Assembly: GCA_022925895.1 (NCBI GenBank)
Contig: JAKSYS010000469.1
Coordinates: 1 to 50,420 of the forward strand
Direction of reading: 5' to 3'
Source of the DNA: Fragilaria crotonensis
Lineage: Eukaryota; Bacillariophyta; Fragilariophyceae; Fragilariales; Fragilariaceae
Length of the DNA stretch: 50,420 nucleotides
Below the pieces are notes generated by a model that saw nothing but the letters and a program-made list of their open reading frames with translations, had not been told where the DNA came from and made no database searches. Below, one piece after another: positions 9,177 to 18,761 of the stretch (within the stretch, counting starts at the first letter, position 1; each line of letters opens with the position of its first letter). The position numbers and the translations under genes are program-made.

Positions 9177-11650
9177 AGAAGTCCAAAGCAATGTTGTGGT
9201 CTCTGATATAAGTCATGTTCACGACCGTATCCAAACTCAACAAGTTCCTTCTGTTGAGATGAAAGATAGTTGTGTCCATCAATTAAAATAGCCTTCGGAT
9301 ACCGTAGCGACATTGCCATCCGAATATCACCCAATGATAGTTTGCATGATTGCAGATGAGACATCTGGTAGGATGTGTCCCCGATGGCAAAGTGATAAGC
9401 ATTGAAGTGAGATTCTTCAGCCCCAAGTCGTTTGCTTGAATAAGCAACACCATGTGTCATCTTTGAGTGCCCCATTTTTGATGCCGCCACAGAACTTGCT
9501 GTGGATGTCAAAAAGCCTTTCCATCCCCATCGTCACCAGTAACAAAGTTTGAAACACACGCCCAAAATTGTCGAATCTGCCGCATATCGGGTGATGAATC
9601 CAAATTGAAAATATTCCTGAACAAATTTGGAACACCAAAATTTGAAGGTGTTATCAGCTTTGGAAAGATGAAAAGGAATTTGATTGCTCAAAAAGATTCA
9701 CATTCGCATTGACGAGAGATCGGTACAACAAAAAGTATCGAGTGATGACAGGAGGGAGTTTTCGCTCAACTTTCTTAAACCGACGACGAGAAGAACTGTT
9801 AAAACCCTTCAGTGACGTCATGGAGTAATATAAAGCATTGTTGCTGTACACGCAGTGGAACATAGTCGGTTCTGTCAACTCTCTCATCCTTGCAGATCCT
9901 CCTCCAAAACCATGAAATGCCATCTTCAACAGTGCCGTTAAACAATCCAAATGATCAACAAGGAATGAAAGTCCAACATTCCAACAGGGAGTGACATCGA
10001 GCAATGAAATGTCTGCCGTATCATCATCGACATGGACTCTGATAAATGTTGATGGATCCACCACAGGCTCCCACCAGGAACCATCAGCCAAATGAGTTAG
10101 CGACTCCCGCATCAAGGTAAGAGCTGTGGGTACTATGCGTGACCAGTTGTCGTATGGAAATGCATATTGGTCAACAATGATATTTCCACCGGAGTCAATC
10201 ATAGTTTTGCCTTTTGGTAGTCGTTCATGCATTTCTCTTATTTGTCGAACCATCGGTGACAGAATATGGAGTACGGGAGCCTTGCGAATAGATGACACAA
10301 GCAAATCTCCAGAATGGGTGGATGACTGCTCTGAAAAGAGCAGATGACGGAGCATACTGCTGCTTTCAGAAGCGATGCTACCTTGGAGAATAACGATGAC
10401 ACAGTGTCACAGGATATCAGAGAGATTTTTGATTCCTGAGCAGATACACGAAAAGGAAACATGAGACAGAATTCCACCGCAAAGGGATGCGTGGCAACTG
10501 ATGGTGGAACTTCAAGCAAAAATCTTTCAAAAATATGCGACTGCAAATTCATCGCTTTCATCAAAACCCTTGATGCAAAAAGGCCCTTGCGATAGGAATA
10601 GGATAAAAGCTTCTTCAATTCAGGTAGTAAGCTGGATGGATCATGCTGCATCGTATAAGTCTTCCTTGTGACATACCATTGACTTCACCAGCATCAAAAT
10701 TTTGTAGTCCAGCGCGGAGATTCCTGGCACCATCAAAATATTCTTCGCGCAAAATTCAAAAGCCAATTTTCAGCTTGGTTATGAATTTTGATCAGAACTG
10801 TCTCATGCATTTGGCTCGGTGGAGAATGGATAGAAATGAAGTCATTTTTATCCTTCTTACAAAGTCTTGTGGACAAACACAACCATCAATGATGGGGTGT
10901 ACATGTGTGTGTACGTATGGTCGTGCTTTTCCTGGGTGGAAGGAAAGGAAGCAAAGCCTCTTGCCTTGCAGTAATCAAATTGCTGCGTGATTCGAGGTAC
11001 AGTGTTGAAGAACTTGTCAATTTGCACCTCTGAAACAAATTGACCACAACACAATTTGATGAGCTCAACCTTCTGGAGACAAGACGGATCACAACCCAAC
11101 CTTGTGCAGTGACGGCGTGCGTTGTCCTTTCTTGGAAAACTTCACCGCAGATGCATGAAAATCCCTTATAAGTACTGTTGTCAATTCGGAACGGCTCAAT
11201 TGTTCCAGCAGCCTTTATGACTTCCAGTTTTGTTACAAAAGTATCAAAAGGGAACGGATAGACGCGGCCCTGCTGTCAAAACCATGTTTTTGACATGCTC
11301 ACGGATGCATCTCTCATTGATCTGATAGACACTTTTTGGGCAGAGTCGACACCCAAGTCCAAAGGAGAAATGGAAAATATACCTTGAAGTGATGCAGGGG
11401 GTGATCAAGTTGATCAGATGCTTGCAAAGGAGACATGTTGTTGGTAGTCACCTCTTGTATCTCAAGGGTGGTCATCATGATGTGATAATGGCGCTTGTAC
11501 CAGGAGTGCCGAGTGCATAGTTCAAAAATTGGGCGGCAAAAACATTTTGACCATACCTGGTTTAACATACGTAAAGACTATCATTCGATGAGTTGATGCA
11601 CCTAAATTGCGCCATATTTTTGTACGAGCAAATTGTACGGATAGCGTTTT

Positions 11651-11738
11651 CCCCTCCGGATGTAGTCGTTCCTAAGTAAAAAACCCTCCGGACGTATAAA
11701 ATTCCCCTCCGGACGTACAAATTTCCCCTCCGGCCGTA
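11651..11738 (-). repeat. Four iterons, CCCCTCCGGACGTA type, 5' of helicase copy 2
   Basis: Copies lie at 11651-11664 (CCCCTCCGGATGTA), 11684-11696, 11704-11717 and 11725-11738 (CCCCTCCGGCCGTA). The layout equals that of 9015-9112: four copies, CCTAAGTAAAAA between the first two, and TATCAAGTAAA after the last. Only the CCCTCC core is shared; the specificity half differs (CGTGGTA against GGACGTA). Confidence 0.85.
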
Positions 11739-11783
11739 TCAAGTAAAAGCATCTATACTTGAGGACATTTTATCTAATTTGAA

Positions 11784-11800
11784 CCCCGCCCCCTTAGGGG
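11784..11800. other. Terminal GC hairpin of helicase element 2
   Basis: CCCCGCCCCCTTAGGGG, with CCCC/GGGG paired around TTA (11790-11800). It matches the end of element 1 base for base up to GGGG, after which the flanks differ (AGTGTG here, CGAGAA there). This fixes the element end at the G run. Confidence 0.75.
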
Positions 11801-11916
11801 AGTGTGTCAGTGCATATTCTATATCTACGCGACACCGTGCTACTGCCTACTGCGCACGGTCGACTATCTACAGTCGTTGACATGCATGACGCATGCGCAA
11901 CTCCGATTAGTTTAGC

Positions 11917-12129
11917 TTAAAGGCCGATGTACCCCATCGGCTCACAACTTCTAATATAATCCTTTATTACCTCAATCGCATTCTTGCGGGTCCATTTGAT
12001 CGTAAGGGTGAAGAGGCAGAAGGATATACTTAGCCACAACACGAACGCCAACACATCGCCCATCACACGTTTGATATCGATATCGCCACGTGCTTGTGAT
12101 TCCCTGTTTCTGCGTTCGTTCCTCTTCAT
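11917..12129 (-). CDS. Possible small membrane protein (weak)
   Basis: A 70-codon frame has a charged N-terminus and one convincing hydrophobic segment (VLAFVLWLSISFCLFTLTI), then a charged tail ending in GYIGL. An overlapping frame (12313-11972) could extend it upstream through one indel. I do not recognise it. It may be a chance frame. Confidence 0.2.
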   Translation of the reverse strand: MKRNERRNRESQARGDIDIKRVMGDVLAFVLWLSISFCLFTLTIKWTRKNAIEVIKDYIRSCEPMGYIGL

Positions 12130-13659
12130 TGCGACGGCTGTGTCCTAACCCGACTCCCAAGCGAGTCACTGTTTGTGGAGCCGCCGTACTAGGGAGGGTC
12201 TCACATACAACACTCCGTATCCGATAAACCTGTGGTATCACTGCTAGGTGCCCTGTAGTCAGCGGTTTGGCGGTCACAACGTCACAACTCACAACAAAAT
12301 CGAATTCCCCCATTGGACAGACCCATAGCCCTATTTATCCTAAAATACCCTGGTACCGGTAGTTTGTGGCCTGGGAGATGCGGGAAAGCAGGGCAAATCG
12401 CAAATCGACCACATGCGCTCTGCTGTACCAGTACTGTACGGAAGCCGTATCACTTCGTTGAAGTTCACAGACTGCGTACAGCACTCTACTGGCTCCTGCT
12501 CTATCGCAAGGATAGAAGGCAATCACTCGGGAGATACCAAGCTACAAGCTACCAGTTGCAGTATTGTAAAGTAGTACAATACAATATACAGTACAGTATG
12601 TCGAATGGAACAAAACTCGACGGGAACAACGATCACGGCTCGACGACGGCATGTTGACTTCCTGCCTTTATTTAGTTTTTAACATGAAAAGGAATGAAGG
12701 AAAAATACTCCCGAAACCATGATTTTTGTATATGCATATTGTTCGATTGACTACAACTTTTATTAATGTTTTTTAGTATTTCTAATTGTACAATGAGCTG
12801 CGCCATTGGCCATCCTACTCGTTGGCTCCCTACTTGCTACAGTAGTACACTACAGTGCACCAGGTGCGCCGCGTGACATGTGTCTGGCTGTTGGCTGGAA
12901 TTGGAGTGCTGTGTGACGTACAAGTACATACAATACTCAGAGCCCAGAGTACGTGATATCCGTACGAATGTCGATGTACTCGGAGTACAACAGAACTCGG
13001 AGCTAAATAATTATTTATCGAGTGAGAAACAGTTTTAAATTTCCAAGAAACGGCTATGTAAGGATCGTGATAGTGTGCGAAAGTTAATCGGCTCAGTCAC
13101 GAACACTAAAATGTTCAGTGTCGTCTCTGAACGTGGTTCAGTGTCGTCAATGAACGCGGCAAGACGGTCGAAAAAACACCGAAACTTCCCAAAAGTCGAA
13201 CTTTAAGTCCCGTAACTTGAGCAATAAAGGTGCCACATCGTAAAGTAAGAATGATTTGAAAAGCTGTGAATACGAGTTTCCAAATCCGTGCTCCGATTGG
13301 CGGCATCTTGCTTTATCGATGAACGTTTGTCGATTGAAAATCGCATTTGGGTGAAACGAGACAAGTGTTCGCGGCTATAACTTAACGAATATAACTCAAA
13401 AATATAAAGTAAATCGGATTCAGATAGAAGAGATCAAGGGCTTTCCAAATCATTCCGGTATTTGAATGTACAACCTTTATTCGCCATGTTATGGTGGGCT
13501 CGAAAGTTTCGTAAAATCATTGACGGGCGACACTAACGTCATTGAACGTCGTCACTAACTCGACACAAACGTTAGTGAACGAAAGGACACATGCCTCGAA
13601 AACTCGTTGAGTCAATGCACAAAACGCGCATGCTCTCTACGACGCTCCTAGTACAACAA

Positions 13660-13745
13660 AAAATTTAGTGAACTTAGTGAACGACGCAGTGAACTTAGTG
13701 GACTTAGTGGACTTAGTGAACGACGACAGTGTCGTTAGTGACGTG
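13660..13745. repeat. Short tandem repeat of the AGTGAACTTAGTG type
   Basis: Repeats of TTAGTGAAC/TTAGTGGAC and GAACGACG alternate in this stretch, with looser related words (CACTAACG, GTTAGTGAACG) back to about 13090. This is simple-sequence DNA; no gene. Confidence 0.65.
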
Positions 13746-13886
13746 ACTCAACAAGAAGTCACTATTTTACAGGTAGTTGACGGTTTTTAGTAACATGTGA
13801 TGCAAGAAAATACATAGGTACTCTGAGCATTTGTATGAGAGTGGCCGAACGAAGTTTCAAACGACCTCAGATGCGCATATCACTGA

Positions 13887-14695
13887 GGCCCGTTCCAACC
13901 GTCGCAGAATCGGCCGCAAAAATCGGCCGCAACCGCACGCTTCGCACGCCTTTTTTGGGGCTGATTCGCGATGACGGTTGGAAGGCCTATGAAGATTATG
14001 CCGCAGAATCGGATTCAGATGTGCACCGGATTCTTGGTTCTCTTCTGACAAACCAACAAATAAAACCTTACAGTACGCGAGTATTTTAGAACGCTAGCAG
14101 TACTTGTACCTGGTACTGCCGCAGTGAATACCAGCAACCAGTTGTCATACTGGCGATGAATGAGCATCTGAAAGCATGAGTAGATGAAGTACAAGTACTT
14201 GTACCAGGGTGCACTACGTGGTATTCTTCAGCTGGGATCGCAACGTCACAACGTCACAACGACACAAAATCATCGTACGTACGGGTACTGTAGTACGAGA
14301 ATGATTATGATACTGGTACCAGAGATACGAGGTAGCGCCATTGCTAGTGTACCAGCACTATGTACGAACAAGACAAAGAGTGAACTGCAAATCAATCGTT
14401 ATGCTGAAGGGAGGAGTGGTGTGGTGTGGTACTGTAAGTCTGTAAGCCGTAGCAACGCCTCTCGTACACAGTACACAACCTCATCCTAATTCCTTCGTCA
14501 AGTTATTTAAGAAAACCCGGATTCCTGCGGCTGATTTTAGAAAACCCGGATTTCTGCGGCTGAAAAACCTCCCCCCAAACAGCCAGGAGGTTATTCAGCC
14601 GCAGCGCTATTTATTTAGCCGCAGAAAATTTTGACTCGTTCGAATAAAAATTGCGGCTAAATTTGCGGCCGATTCTGCGACGGTTGGAACGGGCC
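13887..14695. mobile_element. Non-autonomous PIF/Harbinger-like MITE
   Basis: A perfect inverted repeat of at least 34 bp bounds the element: 13887-13920 (beginning GGCCCGTTCCAACCGTCG) and its reverse complement at 14662-14695. A 3-bp TGA lies directly outside both ends (13884-13886 and 14696-14698). A 3-bp target duplication and GGCCCGTT-type ends are typical of Harbinger/Tourist elements. An internal degraded copy of the same end at 13968-13987 suggests a nested or rearranged smaller element. The interior has no transposase; the weak frame 13835-14089 only spans the left end. Confidence 0.75.
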
Positions 14696-14696
14696 T

Positions 14697-14903
14697 GAAC
14701 GCACACTTCTTTCTACATTTGTAGTAAACAAAATGTATATGTCATATGTAGATTCGCATTTGACTGAACGCACGCTTCCTTCTACATTACTAGTAATCAA
14801 AATGTAGATGTCATATGTAGATTCGCATTTGACTGAACGCACACTTCTTTCTACATTAGTAGTAAACAAAATGTATATGTCACTAGTGGGTACCTCACAT
14901 TTG
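14697..14903. repeat. Three tandem 69-bp repeats
   Basis: Units start GAACGCAC at 14697, 14766 and 14835, exactly 69 bp apart, and contain TCTACATTAGTAGTAAACAA and CATATGTAGATTCGCATTTG. The third diverges after about 50 bp. The sequence left of the MITE (13868-13886, GATGCGCATATCACTGA) resembles the unit end (GATTCGCATTTGACTGA), so the MITE landed inside this array. Confidence 0.8.
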
Positions 14904-15081
14904 ATCGGAGTGTCTACTACAGGAAACTGGACGTACAGTACCCCCAACCTGATCGTACTCCGTACCACTACTTTTACTGTTACTGTTTACTTTCAGTACT
15001 CAACCCTGGCGAAGCTCCGTAGTGAAAAAATTCAGACAGTATTCATTTGATCCAGTACCCCAGAGTGGTCATACTCCGTAA

Positions 15082-15113
15082 CAGACGGACGCACGCACGC
15101 ACACACGCACACA
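15082..15113. repeat. GCAC/CA microsatellite
   Basis: This is a run of ACGC/ACAC units. The surrounding 14904-15392 holds GTAC-rich intergenic sequence and the likely promoter of the glycosyltransferase-like gene, with no other gene. Confidence 0.7.
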
Positions 15114-15392
15114 ATTAATTTATAATATAGTAGGATATGTAGACATGGCAACTCGGAGTTCTTGCTACGTACTCCGAGTATCACATATCGGCCTACGTGA
15201 GCAAGTTTGCCATAAAGATACAGCACCAGCAGCACTACCCGTAGTTCCCAGTACAATGGTACGAGTTCCTTGTATCACTTACGATGGAGGGGACTTCGTG
15301 ATACCTTCAATAGAGTGCTTACGCGTCAATACATTATTACAGTGTATTGAAAAAAGGAAATCGTATATTTCGCTACTTTCCCGCAGCTCCCT

Positions 15393-16837
15393 GTGAATTG
15401 TGAATGTGAAAGGATGCCATTCAAGATGCGGGCGACGAAATGCAGGCCTATCAAAGTAGCCATCTCGATTTTATCAGTGTTCGCCGTGATGCTGGCCATG
15501 ATGCAGCTGGTTAGGAACGTGAACGTGCAAATGAGACCAGACGCAGTAACACGGGTTAATCGTGTCATGAGTCCACGGTGGTTCACATCATCCACCAGTG
15601 GAGTGTCGCCCCTAGCGGCCGACGCCGCAGCAAGCATTGTCATCTCGCAGATCCGGAACGCCAGTATCGATCGATTTTGTTTGGGGTGGGACGTGGATAC
15701 GGATACGTTCGATATTGACGAATGGTGGACGCATCATCCTGGTTTTGTCATTGGGCACCAAAATTCGACACATCAATGCTTCGAATTGGAAGTCAACCCA
15801 GAGAAGTTGGATTTTCTACGAAAAGTGCATAGGAATCAGTTTCCGACAGAATGCGATACGGTGCTCCCGCAGAACTTGATAAGCTCAGGATGGGGTGCGG
15901 ATTTCAATGCTTTGGGGAAAGGTTTGTTAACTGCCCTAGCGGAACAAAAGCCAATGATTGTACAATGCATCCCTGGCAACGAAAAGCAGGTGTGGCAATA
16001 TGCTGCTGCAAGGGATGGCTCCAACGCGACTTGCGCCTCAAAAGACCTCAATTGCTACTTTCTCCCAATTACAAAATGCAAGGTCAATCATTCGCGAGCA
16101 TTTCAAGGTAACAAGGCAGTGCATCGGCGTGACGTGAAAGAATGGCCGTGGGTGTATCAATACCTTAGTCGGGGCCAGCAATGGATTCGTCGAGCTGTTG
16201 TGAATTTTGTGGACGATCAAAGGCCACCGTTTCCGCCAAATGCATCCTGCACTGTGATGCACGTGCGACGAGGTGATGCATTCTTCAAAAAAGGTTTACA
16301 CGATTTCGAGGCTATCACCCAATATCTGATTACCTCAATCAGCTCCCAAAGGAACGCCGCCAACCGGGGTCCAATATATTTTTGTTGACGGACGACGCCA
16401 ACGCGATTGACGAAGCGCGGGAATTCCATTCGCATATCAATTGGCACTGGATCAACCGGACGCGAAGTCGAGGTACAGAAGCAGAATTTATGCGTCATGT
16501 TACGGAGCCTACACCCAAAGATGAGGTGATTGCGATTCTTGGGACCTTCGAGATTGCAAAGCAATGTGATGCAGTCGTGCGTGGGGATAGCGCTTTTGGA
16601 GACTTTATTGCTTCTCAAGTAGTTGATTCGTGGAGGGCGAAGGGAAGAGGCATTCTTTCGTTGCAAATCCCTGAAGTGTATGCTAGTGAGGAGGAACGCA
16701 TGAAATCTGGTCAGGCTTTGGAAGCGCACATCAAGAAGCTGAGGGCATCGAAAGGAGCTAACACAGCACTGAGGATGCGGCACGAGAAAAAACTTGCAGG
16801 CGGCGAGCGGCGTTTAGTCTACCACATAGCAGTTTGA
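15393..16837 (+). CDS. Type II membrane fucosyltransferase-like protein (one frameshift)
   Basis: Two frames, 15393-16388 and 16382-16837, continue each other and break at a G4 run (16366-16369). Restoring one base there runs RNAANRG into NIFLLTDDANAID. The N-terminus is cytosolic and basic, followed by a membrane segment (about residues 20-40, VAISILSVFAVMLAMMQLV), as in Golgi glycosyltransferases. The lumenal part has VMHVRRGD, like the HVRRTDK nucleotide-sugar loop of alpha-1,6-fucosyltransferases (GT23). Downstream are FLLTDDA and FEIAKQCDAVVRGDSAF, which fit the donor-binding C-terminal half. Several N-x-S/T sites are present. Role inferred: fucosylation of glycans in the Golgi; substrate unknown. 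The start at 15393 or at the in-frame ATG at 15414 would both keep the membrane anchor. It is either a real gene with a one-base sequence error or a very young pseudogene. Confidence 0.6.
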
Positions 16838-17224
16838 ATTCATGCATAAGTACTTGGAGCACTTCTGAAGATCAATTCGGAGTACTTTGCACATTGTACA
16901 TTATACAATGCAGACTATCATACAGGAGCAACTTTTCTTGCTCACATATCAACAGCACAGTACAAGTACCTGCTGCTGGGGACAAGCAAAAGGCATGTCA
17001 TACCGTTAAAGCTCCGGGCTACTATCCGAGTACGTGGGAGGTCCGGCAAAATCAGATTTCTTCTCGTAGCTTCAACACACTTTAAATATCAAGCAGAGGT
17101 GTGTTTCCGGACCTCGCTGGTACAACTCTGTTGTTTTTGTGGTTCTCTGCTGCGTGATGCGTACGTCTGTAAGAGCATGTTTTACGGGCTGATTGTTTCC
17201 TCAAGCACCGTAGATGACAGACCA
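16838..17224. other. Intergenic spacer
   Basis: GTAC-rich sequence without a frame of interest. It separates the glycosyltransferase-like gene from the Copia fragment. Confidence 0.45.
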
Positions 17225-17910
17225 AGTTCAACTACCTGGAGAAATGCACCAGAATTGACGTGACATGCGCTACTCATCAATGCGCAAGATTTGTCGGCAA
17301 ACCGAAGGACGTTCATGGGAAAGCGGTCAAGTGGATTGGTCGGTATTTGGCAGGTACCAAGGACAACGGTCTAGTCCTGAAACCTGACAAGAGCAAGGGT
17401 TTTGAAGTCTATGTGGATGCTTCATTTGTTGGTGATTGCGACCCAGAGACAGCAGAATGGGACAGTGACACTGCCAAGTCAAGGATGGGATACATCTTCA
17501 TGTATGCTGGTTGCCCTATCTTGTGGACATCAAGGGTTCAGAGCGAAGTGGCGCTATCGACGACTGAGAGTGAATACATCGCGATTTCAAGTGTGACTAG
17601 GCAAGTGCTACCTCTGATGGAATTGATGGACGAATTGGAAGAGAAGGGAGTAATTGAGAAGAGTGTAAAGCCAGTCATGAGATGCAGAGTCTTTGAGGAT
17701 AACAGTGGTGCAGTGGAATTGGCAACAAGCGTCAAAAGTCCAAAAATGCGACCAAGAACCAAGCACATCAACACAAAGTATCACCATTTCAGGCAACAAG
17801 TGCAAGAAGGACGAATTGTGATCGAAACGATCGGAACGGAGGACATGTTGGCGGACATACTGACAAAAGTGGTCAATGAGGAAACCTTGAAAAGGTTAAG
17901 ACCTATGTGA
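17225..17910 (+). mobile_element. Ty1/Copia fragment: C-terminal reverse transcriptase connection and RNase H
   Basis: The reading frame opens as KFNYLEKCTRIDVTCATHQCARF and runs through GRYLAGTKDNGLVL, YVDASFVGD, ALSTTESEYIA, CRVFEDNSGAV, RTKHINTKYHHFR and ADILTK, ending in a stop at 17910. These are the ordered landmarks at the end of Copia polyproteins (RNase H). Protease, integrase, most of the RT and both LTRs are absent. Its 3' side runs directly into the helicase fragment. Confidence 0.85.
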
Positions 17911-18690
17911 TGCACTGACACAAACAAGTTAGAAACACCAGCCCAAAAGTGCAGAGATCTCTGATGATGTGTGATGGTTGAATGGCTGAATGATTGATTC
18001 TTGTAGGGAAAATGAGATTATGAGTGTTGTCGCTGCCGTGGCTGGTGAACAAACTTGAACAACAAGAAATATCTGGAGATAACAGGAGGTAGCTTGCGCT
18101 CAATTTCCTTGCTGTTTTGACGTGATGTGCTGTTGAAGCCTTTCAGGGTAGAAAGTGTGTAATAGACTGTATTGTTGGTGAAGAGACAATTAAACATTGT
18201 TGGATCGCGACGCTCATTCAACCTGGCCGAACCCCCACTGAAACCTTGAAAAGACATTTGTAAAAGTGCCGTCAAATGGTCAAAATGCTCCAGTGAGAAA
18301 AGAGAACCTTGTTTCCACACGGGACTCAAAGGTCACCAGTGTTACATTCCACGCGAACTTTAACATTGGTCATAACATCCACTACCGACTCCCACCAAAT
18401 TCCATTGGCCAAGTTTGACATCGCAAGCTTCATCAAGAGCACAGTCTAAGGAAGGATTTGTGACCAGGTGTCAAATGGAAAGGAGAATTGATCGACAACA
18501 ATGTTTCCGATTTCATCAAGAGTGGTCTTCCTCCGTTTTGGGAGTCAACGATGCATTTCACGAATTTGCCGGAGCATCGGTGACAGAGAATGGAGAACAT
18601 GGGATCTTCGTACAGCAGTTAAAAGTGCTGGACCATGTGTGTTGAGAATGCATCTTCTGTATAGGAACAAATAACAGAATTTTAACTTTA
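17911..18690 (-). pseudogene. Third helicase-family fragment
   Basis: The minus strand reads LKAL-like remnants, PFHLT, the segment FDHLTALLQMSFQGFSGGSARLNERRDPTMFNC, LKGFNSTSR, ERKLPPVISRYFLLFK and PTRINHSAIQPSHIIRDL. These match, in order, the middle region of helicase copies 1 and 2. Several frameshifts are present. Neither zinc fingers, ATPase core, iterons nor hairpin are here. Confidence 0.7.
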
Positions 18691-18761
18691 GGAAATTGAG
18701 TAAGCCTTACTAATTTTCTACGTGAATCTGTGGTACAATATCTACGTGTAGCACCATCACC

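Larger units (their letters stand above)
9177..11800 (-). pseudogene. Decayed second copy of the RecQ-like helicase element
   Basis: Frames at 11570-11280, 11160-10857, 10651-10238, 10355-9654 and 9511-9177 align end to end with residues of helicase copy 1 from the first zinc finger (FGLGCRLC, RC of about 11340) through LLAP of Walker A. Shared landmarks include SCICGEVF, LKAAVCSVICSF, SPMVRQIREMH, FHGFGGGSARM and SSQQKELVEFGYG. The copy is truncated at the Walker A codons by element 1, carries several frameshifts and lacks the whole ATPase core. It is clearly diverged from copy 1 at amino-acid level, so it is a separate family member, not an assembly duplicate. Confidence 0.8.
11801..13883. 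other. Intergenic region without a supported gene (except a weak small frame)
   Basis: The region is rich in GTAC-containing words (for example GTACTCGGAGTAC at 12976-12988). I see no long frame with family features, no tRNA and no mobile-element ends until the MITE at 13887. Confidence 0.5.

Noticed and set aside
4869-9180. Helitron
   Set aside because: A GC hairpin near an end plus a helicase is suggestive, but the helicase is RecQ-like DEVH rather than Pif1, no HUH Rep nuclease motif is seen, and the hairpin lies at the 5' side of the gene, opposite to the Helitron 3' end.
11770-11800. tRNA-like GGTTC/TTTGAACCCCG segment
   Set aside because: No cloverleaf can be drawn around it, and the same block ends both helicase elements.
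13835-14089. 84-codon plus-strand frame
   Set aside because: It spans the left terminal inverted repeat of the MITE and has no family features.
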